Assembly (NCBI GenBank): GCA_003427395.1
Contig: BFEA01000324.1
Location: 442,928-491,367 of the forward strand
DNA length: 48,440 nucleotides
DNA from: Chara braunii
Taxonomy: Eukaryota; Streptophyta; Charophyceae; Charales; Characeae
Reading direction: 5' to 3'
The notes beneath the pieces are model-generated. The model did not search any database. It was not told the DNA's origin and saw only the letters and a program-made list of their open reading frames with translations. Both the position numbers and the translations under genes were made by a program. Positions 41,328-48,440 of the stretch are shown here, piece after piece (position 1 is the stretch's first letter; each line of letters starts with the position of its first letter).

Positions 41328-41595
41328 CAGGATATCATCGAGGTAGACGAGAATGTACTACTCCAGGATGTCCCTGAAGATGTCGCTCATCGTCCTCTTG
41401 AAGGTAGCGGGTGCGTTGGTGAGGACGAATGACATCACCGTAAACTCATAGTCTATGAGTTTACGGTGAGACTATGAGTTTACGGTGATGTCATTCGGCC
41501 TCACCAACGCACCCGCTACCTTCAAGAGGACGATGAACGACATCTTCAGGGACATCCTGGAGCAGTACGTTCTCATCTACCTCGATGATATCCTG
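41328..41595. repeat. Near-perfect palindrome: 125-bp arms inside E3 RT
   Basis: 41328-41452 is the reverse complement of 41471-41595, with an 18-bp centre in which ATGAGTTTACGGTGA is repeated. The right arm is genuine RT coding sequence (from YEFTVMSFGLT to the YLDD box at 41578-41589). The left arm is an inverted copy of it, placed between RFGH and YEFT. This looks like a snap-back or template-switch event, or an assembly fold-back. Confidence 0.95.
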
Positions 41596-42610
41596 GTCTA
41601 CAGTCGTACCCTTGAGGAGCATCTCAGACACCTCCGTGACATCCTTGACCCCTTGCGCAGACATGACTTCTACGCCAAGCTGAGCAAGTGCTTTTGCCCA
41701 GCACAAAGTGGATTTCTTAGGACACTACATGTCTGACCAGGGTCTCCACATGGACGACGCGAAGATCACTGCTATTGCGGAGTGGTCCGTCCCCACATCC
41801 GCCAAGCAGCTTCGCAGCTTCCTAGACCTTACCAGCTACTATAGTAACTTCATCCAGGGATACGCTCGGTATTCCTACGTCCTTACCTCCACCCTCCTCC
41901 GGAAGAACCTGCCCTGGGCTTGGACACCCCTCCACGAGGACGCCTTCCGCGCCCTCAAGAAGGCGGTGACATGCGCACCAGTTCTTCACCTAATCGATTT
42001 TGATCGCCCTTTTATCCTTACCACCGATGTGTCAGACTTTGCTGTAGGAGCAGTGCTTTCTCATATTTTCCCCTCCTTTCCTGGTTCCTCTCATCATCGT
42101 ATCCCTCGCTTCGCACCCGCTACCCCTACCGCTTGCCTCCCGCCTGACGCCTACTCGTCCAGCTACTTACGAGCCTTCTATTGACGATTCTCCTACCACC
42201 GCCGAGGACGACACTGTCGAGTCTCGCTCAGGTGATTGTCTGATAGTCTTCTACTCCCGTCAGCTTCTGCCCGCCGAGATAAACTACACTGCTGATGAAC
42301 GTGAGGTTCTCGTAGTAGTTTATGCCGCTCGACACTGGCGTCACTACCTGCACGGGACACCATTCACGGTGCGCACGGACAACTCTTTTGTCCAGGCTTT
42401 TCAGACAAAGTCGAAGCTCACTCCTCGACAGGCTCACTGGTGGCGCGACCTATCCGAGTTTAGTTTTACCGCTGAGCACATCAAGGGTGAGACTAATCGA
42501 GTCGCAGATGCCTTATCCCGGCGCCCTAACCATGATCAGGAGCAGATCCAGCTTACTTCCATCTCGGTCACCACCGTCCACCATAGGGGGGAAAGGCGGG
42601 AGGAAAAATA
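41471..42610 (+). pseudogene. pol: E3 RT C-terminal half and RNase H (inverted block)
   Basis: RT resumes with MSFGLTNAPATFKRTMNDIF and the catalytic YLDDIL. A one-base shift near 41705 is followed by DFLGHYMSDQGLHMDDAKI and LRSFLDLTSYYSNFIQGYAR. RNase H starts FILTTDVSDFAVGAVLSH. A ~50-residue Pro/Ser-rich insert then separates this from VFYSRQLLPAEINYTADERE, with another frame shift near 42175. The C-terminus has HYLHGTPFTVRTDN and EFSFTAEHIKGETNRVADAL. The frame ends 42609 in A-rich sequence, just where integrase should start, matching the second breakpoint of the inversion. Confidence 0.9.
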
Positions 42611-43560
42611 AATAAACAGCAAAATTTCGAGAGAAAAATAAAAATAAATAAATAATAAAAATAATTAAAGAAATAAGGAAACAAAATGTGAAGAGAGAAA
42701 TAATATTTATGTTTTTAGAATTTTCGGCAACATTTCCCTACCTCCCTTGGGGTCAAGAATGTGCCAAGGGAAAGGAGAGGCCAAGATAAGCACACTAGGT
42801 TTCAAAATGCCGCAAATTTAAAAAAAAATCAGAAAATAAATAAATAAATAAATAATAAATAAATAAATAAGTAGGTGAGGAGGTGGAGAGATGAAGTATC
42901 TGATTTTTCAAAAATTTCAGCAGCATTTCGTTACCCCCATACGATCAAAATGTGCTGAAAAATACTAAGTGAAGAAAAAAATAAAAAATTTCGCCAGCAC
43001 TTCGTTACCCCCACGGGGTCAAAATGTGTGCCGAAAAGGCTAAGTGAAAGAAAAAAACAGAAAATTTCAGCAGCACTTCGTTACCCCCATGGGGTCAAAA
43101 TGTGTGCCGAAAGCAAGAATGACCAACTCCTAATCAGATTAAGGATGCAGCAAAGAAATTCGAATTTTCAGAATAAATAAAAAGAAAATAAAATAAATCA
43201 AAAAATGAAAGAGGAGGGGGGGGAATAAGATAAGTCAAACTTTGGGAGAAAAGGGATGAAAGAAAAAGGGAAAAGAAGAAAAACAGAAAAATTCGAAGTA
43301 GGGGGGGTAAGGGGATGAAAAAGTGATGAAGAAGAGAGAAATAGGTGAGAGAGAGAGAAAGAGTGAAGTGGGAGATGGCGGAGATGAGATTAGTAGAAGA
43401 TGGTGAGTGGGGAGGAGAGGAAAGAAAAAGGTGGTGAGAGATGAGTGAAGAGGGAGGTGCGCGGAGGGGGTAGCGGTAGGATTAGAAAGGATGATTAGAT
43501 GATGGGGGGGAGAGAAAAGGGGTTGGGGGAGAGTAGGTTAGTGGAAAGAGATAAAACCAG
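42611..43560. other. Low-complexity A-rich and purine-rich region of E3
   Basis: AATAAATAAATAA-type runs (42603-42670, 42835-42870) flank four diverged copies of a unit with CAGCACTTCGTTACCCCCA and GGTCAAAATGTG (42716-43115). From about 43200 to 43560 the plus strand is almost entirely purine with G runs. There is no gene. On the minus strand this is a polypyrimidine stretch. Confidence 0.6.
42716..43115. repeat. Four diverged copies of a TTCGTTACCCCC-containing unit
   Basis: Copies near 42719, 42910, 42985 and 43063 share TTTC-GCAGCA-TTCGTTACCCCC, then GGGGTCAAAATGTG, then GCCGAAA. The reverse of the opening motif (CGAAA/TTTCG) gives each unit dyad symmetry. Confidence 0.7.
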
Positions 43561-44281
43561 GCTCTTGGTTGACCAAGAGCAAAGCACTACCTTGGCCTTC
43601 AAGGTGCTGCTGGCCTGACGCCGCAGTAATAAAAAGATGATGATGATGGTCTAGGGTTGGCTGAGATCTTGATCAGCCACCCTACTGCCACAGTCACACA
43701 ACCCCCTCGCGAGGGGGGGAATCTTGAGCTGCTGCAAAACTGCTGCTGCAGCAGTAGAAAAATAGTAAAAAAATAATAATGTGGCGCAGCCCCCTAGCCA
43801 GGGGGGTCTTCAGTCTTCAGAGCAGGCTGCCACGTGGCACTGCAGATGGCCACGTGCGCAGGCAGCAACAGGCACGGGGGAGGGGGGTAAATACTTGGCA
43901 CGCACCTCTTCAACAGTAGCGTGCCACACTATAAAGCCATATGCACAGTATGGTGAGTGTGTTACAGCAGTAGCTACACACAGGCAAGCCCAGCAGCTGC
44001 TTGGGTTCAAACCCCAACAGCAACAAGATCCCAGTTCTTGATAATATAATTTGGGAGTGGGACGGGGCGGGGCAGTGTGGCCGCGTGCGGCGGCATTGGC
44101 CTTTGCGCGCGCACGTTGTGATGGCAAATACTTTTTTCGCCACGTGTCGCTCTCCTGCTGCACCTTTTTTCTTCCCTCGTTTTCGTCGAAAACCGGCCGA
44201 AAAGCAGCCAAAAATCCTGCTGTCGGGTTTTGGCGTTTTCCCTGCTGTGTGGGGTGGTGGATGGGAGCGGGGAACATTCCC
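43561..44281 (-). other. E3 leader next to primer site, with strong palindromes
   Basis: This lies between the primer site and the purine-rich region. GCTCTTGGT/ACCAAGAGC around TG (43561-43580) is a perfect 9-bp palindrome, and ACCTTG/CAAGGT follows at 43589-43605. CCACGTGG-like G-boxes occur near 43831 and 43848. An ACTATAAAGCC TATA-like site at about 43928 is on the plus strand. No gene is supported. Confidence 0.5.
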
Positions 44282-44294
44282 GCTCTGATACTAG
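44282..44294 (-). other. Primer-binding site of E3 (initiator tRNA-Met)
   Basis: The minus strand reads CTAGTATCAGAGC directly after the LTR end, matching TGGTATCAGAGC at 11 of 12 bases. This fixes the element's orientation as right to left. Confidence 0.85.
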
Positions 44295-44624
44295 TGTGGC
44301 AGACCCACCAGGTGTGGTGCTCCGCCGGGGATAGAGATGGTGATGGAGGAAGAAGCGAGATGGCACAGCGCAGCTCCCACGCCTCGCTCCCACGCCAGAC
44401 TCCAACGCACGTACTCCAAAGTGTGCGAATGTAGAATGAATCGGAAAACAGACAACAACTGGGGTATACCCCAGCGGACCGACGGGACTGGACTGGACTG
44501 GCTGGTACCGACAGAGGTACCGGCCTGGACTGGACTGCCCCGAATACAACACAGGCCTGTGAGAACAGGCCAAGGGGCTGGTCTCACAGGCCAACCAGAG
44601 GTCGCCAACCAGAGGTCCGCTACA
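44295..44624 (-). repeat. E3 5' LTR
   Basis: 330 bp, homologous along its length to 34776-35084. It is longer because of two small tandem duplications (CGCTCCCACGCC near 44386, and CCAACCAGAGGTCG near 44591-44619). Next to it lie the primer site on one side and the GTGGA duplication on the other. Confidence 0.9.
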
Positions 44625-44629
44625 GTGGA
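44625..44629. other. Target-site duplication of E3 (right)
   Basis: GTGGA, identical to 34771-34775. Joining the flanks restores a continuous open frame (…LLQLVWW then RMVSHKRNWL). Confidence 0.9.
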
Positions 44630-46085
44630 GGATGGTTTCCCATAAGCGAAACTGGCTGAGGCTACCAGGATAACTCCGGGTTGAATTGTGAGGTCCCCGG
44701 CCTCGTCCCATTGGCTTTTTGCAATATAATTTCAACTTTCCGAAAAAAAAAAAAAAGAATTTCCAACTGGTCTTCCGAAATTGGTTCATGCTTCCGCCTA
44801 GAGCCGTTCTCAGGGACGTTATTTTTTTCCCAGATCCATTTCCCCCCTCTGAGCTAGCTTTGGTAGAATTACAATGGTTTGGCTGGGGGGACAGAGCAGC
44901 TTGGATGGAATGATCCATCTGGCAGTCCTAGGAGGGATTGAAGAGTTTTTTTTGTTCCCCCCTTTTTTGTTAACTTATGATTGCTGAAGTACTATTTCAA
45001 TGATGTTTATGGGATGCTGGACATGATTTCCAGCAGGTGCTGATCCCCACCAATAGATGGAGTATTTGTTTTGGGAAAAAAAAAAAAGGGTTCAACTCCA
45101 TACTATACTCATTCATAATGTCTATATATACTGTTAGTCATATCAGCTAGGGATGATCTTCTGGACAGATTTGGGTGGGGACGTGTGCCTTTCCTGCGGG
45201 AGAGTTGATGTGGGATGGATACTACTCTCCCGGGCCGGAGAGTGGTAAGGGGCTGTTTGGGTGCATGGTGATACCGTGGCAGTCCTATGGTGGGCAGGGG
45301 TGCCTTGTAGGGAAACCAATGTCGAATCAAGAGGTGTGTCCTACTCTCGATGTCTGTAGACCCATTCTGGGGAGGTGGGCTATCAGAGGTTGGTCGGGGG
45401 TAGTTGATGAGGGTCGAGGTCTCCACCATTACCACTGGTGGATTCTCCCTACCGAACAGACATAAGCAAGGCTCATTAGTAGCAGAAAGCAACCACATAC
45501 ATCCATACAGACTATGATATCACACTAGCTCACATAACAACCAGCATATTCAACAACCAACAGTAGCCATGTATGAACCGCGCCGTGCTGGGTTGGTGCT
45601 TAGAGGTAGGGGGCTCTAGAGATAGGGGGCTCGTGGGTTAGACCTTGGTTAGCCGACCATTAGACACTGCCTATGGGTGCCCTCACTGCTCACGGGACTA
45701 GTTGAGAACTTCGCGCCTAGCTCCCAAGGTACCCGTATAACGAGGCTTGTACGCTAGTGCCTCAACTGGGGCTGAATGGGGGAGCTCGTTCAGCATCCGT
45801 GCCCGCATCCGCTGTCTTGTCAGATTGCTCCAGTAAAGAGTGATGTTTCTTGCATGAGGTAAGATAGAAATGGAGTGGGGGTGCGCCAGGAGATATATCG
45901 AGAGGGTTGGTAGGATGGGAGTCTCGTGAGTATGTAAAAAAAAAAAAAGGCCTTAAAAAAAAAGAAAGAAGAAGTAGCCTAAAAAAAAAAAGCCTTAAAA
46001 AATAAAATAAAAAATCATGACTCTAGCTTTTTGTTTCTTCTTTCCCATTCACCTTATTTCCAGCAAGGTTCAAATTCAGGTCTCC

Positions 46086-46116
<31 letters not shown>

Positions 46117-46426
46117 TCAGGTCTGTTTCTCAACAGTGCATGGGGGGTGTACCATTCAGTCACATAGGCTGGGTTGTTGTTGTTTTTCCGTTTAAACCAC
46201 CAGTACTTGGCCCAGCTATTGAAGCCGAGCCTGAATATGCCCTGCGCGCCGATTTTTGCTGATCCTGCAGTGAATGGGAAAAAATACGGGACATTTGTTG
46301 CTTCAAGTAGGTGCCGCCCCTTATGCTGGACCTGCTGCCAGCAGATGGAACGTAAACAGGCCGTCGTTTTCTTGTTTCCACTCAGGTGGCACCCGAAGCC
46401 TCCCCACGAGTGCAGTCAGTGCAAAA
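44630..46426. other. Unassigned flank right of E3
   Basis: It contains GGACATGATTTCCAGCAGGTG (45015), related to two motifs left of E3 (34455, 34715), showing that E3 sits in an older repeat. Several A runs (44743, 45077, 45937-46012 and a ~29-nt run near 46089-46117) are present. Short ORFs such as 44719-44913 and 45175-45465 have no recognisable domain. No gene is supported. Confidence 0.45.
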
Positions 46427-46937
46427 GATCTTCAAAAAAAAAGAAAAAAGAAAAAAATGGGTGAAAAGGGAAACCAAGCTATGCACTCACATGACGCGTT
46501 TTACATCTAGATACATTTGGGAGAGTGTGGACGTTACACTGCCAGCAGTGCCAGGCACTCAATGCTCCCCGTGTCCAACGGGGAGTCAGATCATGAAGTG
46601 CCAAGGATCTTCTTCAGAAAAAAAAAAAAGGTGAAAAGGGAAACCAAGCTATGCACTCACGTGTCACGTTTTACATCCAGATACATTTGGGAGAGTGTGA
46701 ATGTTACACTGTCAGGCATTCAATGCTCCCAGTTTCCAACGGGGAGTCAGATCACGAAGTGCCAATGATCTTCTTCAGAAAAAGCAAAAAAAAAAAAAGG
46801 TGAAAAGGGAAACCAAGCTATGCACTCATGTTTCGCGTTTTACATCCAGATACATTTGTGGACGTTACACTGCCTGGCATTCAACGCTCCCCGTGTCCAA
46901 CGGGGAGTCTGACCAGGAGGTGCCAACGATCTGTTTC
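46427..46937. repeat. Three-copy tandem repeat (periods about 179, 161, 161 bp)
   Basis: Units begin at GATCTTC near 46427, 46606 and 46767. Each has an A run, then GTGAAAAGGGAAACCAAGC, ATGCACTCA, TTTTACATC-AGATACATTTG, a CTCCCCGT/AACGGGGAG hairpin, and GGAGTCAGATCA. A fourth start is seen at 46928. Short ORFs over it reflect the repeat. Confidence 0.9.
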
Positions 46938-48440
46938 TTTTTTTTTTTTTCTCCTTTTCGTTTCTGTTTTTCCCCTCGTTGATTTCAGTGTCCGTGCGTT
47001 TCCACATAGCACACCACCAGGACATCGTGCAGTCCTTTTGCCCCGTTTCCATGGGGCCACCAGCTCCCTCCCCCATCGCCATGCCAAGCCTTTGCCGAAG
47101 CGCGGAAAACGCGTAGTGTTAACGCTAAGGGCCCGCGGCCGATGTATGGGCCAAGTACTGGTGGTTTAAAAAGAAAGAGAAACAGAAGAAATCTCATTGG
47201 AATTTGGAGTGCAAATCATCAAACTATTTTCAGAGGGAATTACCATTTTTTTTGTTGGCACCAAGCGACTGGGTAAACAAGACATCAAACCATTGCGGCC
47301 ACAATGATGAAGGTCTGCCAATAAGCCATTGGAATCCTTGGATGCTATTTGGGGAGTGTCCCAGTTCTCAGCCGCGAATCGCACACTTGCCCTGCTATAG
47401 CCCTGGCCTGCAGGCACATCCGGAGCTGCTGGCTAGCCTGCTACCAGCCCGCCTTCAAGTTCTTGAAACTGGCGGGTGTCTAACTCTTCCTTGGGACAGT
47501 CTCCTATCCCTACAGGTGATATGCAACTGGAACTAAGCCTTGTGCTCTCCAGAATGGAAGGGGCACGGGTGTGTGCTGTGGGGTGAAAAAGAAATTGTGC
47601 ACTCCCCCGAATAGAACATCTAAAAAAGATCTCGACGTCATGACTATGCGAATGCAACTTGTTTTTAGGTCAGAAGCGCAATGATGTCCCTCCAGCAAAT
47701 TTGGAGTCTGGCAAGTGTGGTGACAACGAACTCCTGTGGTGCTCATGATGTCGTTCAAAGGGGTTTTCTCTAGAAGACTCCAGGCGCTCTTAAAAATGAC
47801 CGGATTTTGCATCTTGAATCTGATAGAGCTGTAATCATCATCAAGGACATCGGCCAGCCACAGGTCATGATGGCTGTTGAAGTTTTGCTAGTCAATCAGT
47901 GCGGATAGGAAGTTTGATAGCCTGTAATGTTCTTTAGCCGTTGAAGTAGGAGGAATGATCTGAGAACTTTACAAGGAAGGAAAAGGAAAATGCAGCGGGG
48001 AACCTTTCTGGGTACCCTGTGGATGTGAACGGTAGGTGCTGGATGCCCTAAGCCACTTGTCAGAAGTTGGCAGGTCACACGTCAGAAGTCCGTAACAACC
48101 AAAAATCAGAAAACGCCAGCCCAATATGTGTGAGAAGGGCACAAACTCCACAAGGAGATCTGCACCCCAGATAAGGAAACCAACTGCTAGAGGACTTCTG
48201 AGAGAGATTTTGGAATGGGAAACACGGAGCCATGAAAAAGAGAAATCATGAGGCGCCGATAGCAGAACGAAGAGAGGAATTCATAAGGGTGGCACATACC
48301 ACGATAACCAGGAGAGGAAATTAAAAGAGTACAGAAAAGAACATTGTCTAGTAATGACTACTGTCTTTCGCCAAGCACAACACCTTCTGATCCTGAATGT
48401 GTGCAAGTTATATTTCGGCTATTAGGACACAACCCCCCCC
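46938..48440. other. Unassigned right end of window
   Basis: No convincing gene. The longest ORF (47204-47536, plus) has no recognisable motif. 47763-47786 is an exact copy of 33087-33110. The window ends in a C run, typical of a contig or gap edge. Confidence 0.4.

Larger units (their letters stand above)
34776..44624 (-). mobile_element. Element E3: full-length Ty3 chromovirus with internal inversion
   Basis: Direct repeats at 34776-35084 and 44295-44624 begin TGTGGC and end CGCTACA, have TG...CA termini, and are flanked by the 5-bp duplication GTGGA. A tRNA-Met primer site adjoins the right LTR on the minus strand, so the element runs right to left. Integrase and chromodomain (37498 to 36212) are in that orientation beside the 3' LTR, as expected. 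The gag-protease-RT-RNase H block (37749-42610) runs the opposite way. The simplest reading is one insertion followed by inversion of an internal ~5 kb segment, with loss of the integrase N-terminus at a breakpoint. A nested second element is less likely because no LTRs border the block. Confidence 0.8.

Noticed and set aside
44003-44016. Pol III B-box (GGGTTCAAACCCC)
   Set aside because: No A-box upstream. The sequence is a short palindrome in the E3 leader.
34776-44624. The ~320-bp repeats with inverted ends as a MITE pair
   Set aside because: TG...CA ends, direct orientation, an adjoining tRNA-Met primer site and a 5-bp duplication outside the pair fit LTRs of one element instead.
47204-47536. 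110-codon plus-strand ORF near the right end
   Set aside because: No domain, no homologous motif, and antisense frames are equally open. Not enough to call a gene.

Overview
This 48 kb window looks like repeat-rich nuclear DNA from the plant lineage. It contains chromodomain-bearing and other Ty3/gypsy LTR retrotransposons, candidate primer sites for initiator-Met and Arg tRNAs, a eukaryotic U6 snRNA-like sequence, long microsatellites and homopolymers, and scattered single Ns. A streptophyte alga with a large genome (for example a Chara-like charophyte) would fit, but that is inference; the species cannot be read from the sequence. I recognise no intact host protein gene. Nearly all coding signal is decayed retrotransposon gag-pol.

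Layout. (1) 1-11801: decayed Ty3-type element E1. The left LTR is cut by the window edge. A Met-tRNA-like primer site at 86 is followed by gag with a zinc knuckle, protease, a probable insertion at about 2850-4455, then RT and RNase H. After these come a 156-bp inverted repeat, an unrecognised ~1.6 kb ORF remnant (7255-8838), and non-coding sequence ending in a second copy of the LTR end. (2) 11951-19304: copy A of a non-coding, structure-rich sequence. I interpret it as a 5.4-6.7 kb LTR plus ~0.7 kb of leader, interrupted by a U6-containing insertion and an AT-rich foldback element. (3) 19305-33086: copy B of the same LTR, followed by an Arg-tRNA-like primer site, a long leader, and gag, protease, RT and RNase H (element E2). 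E2 is cut off at about 33087 before any integrase. It appears nested in the leader of copy A. (4) 33087-34775: unassigned sequence with degenerate repeats. (5) 34776-44624: element E3, defined by two ~310-330 bp LTRs, a perfect 5-bp target duplication (GTGGA) and a Met-tRNA primer site that sets its orientation to the minus strand. Its integrase and chromodomain lie in that orientation, but its gag-protease-RT-RNase H block is flipped. (6) 44625-48440: A-rich tracts, a three-copy tandem repeat and unassigned sequence.

The most unusual signal is in copies A and B. Each carries a dispersed family of small hairpins (core TCCA-TAAGAT-TGGA) in which the inner and outer stems change together, CCCA/TGGG or TTCA/TGAA for TCCA/TGGA. 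They lie downstream of a conserved structured block and an AATAAA signal, and upstream of ~124-bp repeats and the primer site. In an LTR element this places them in the 5' leader of the genomic RNA, so they may form a large structured RNA domain used for packaging, dimerisation or translation. This is a hypothesis drawn from sequence patterns read by eye.
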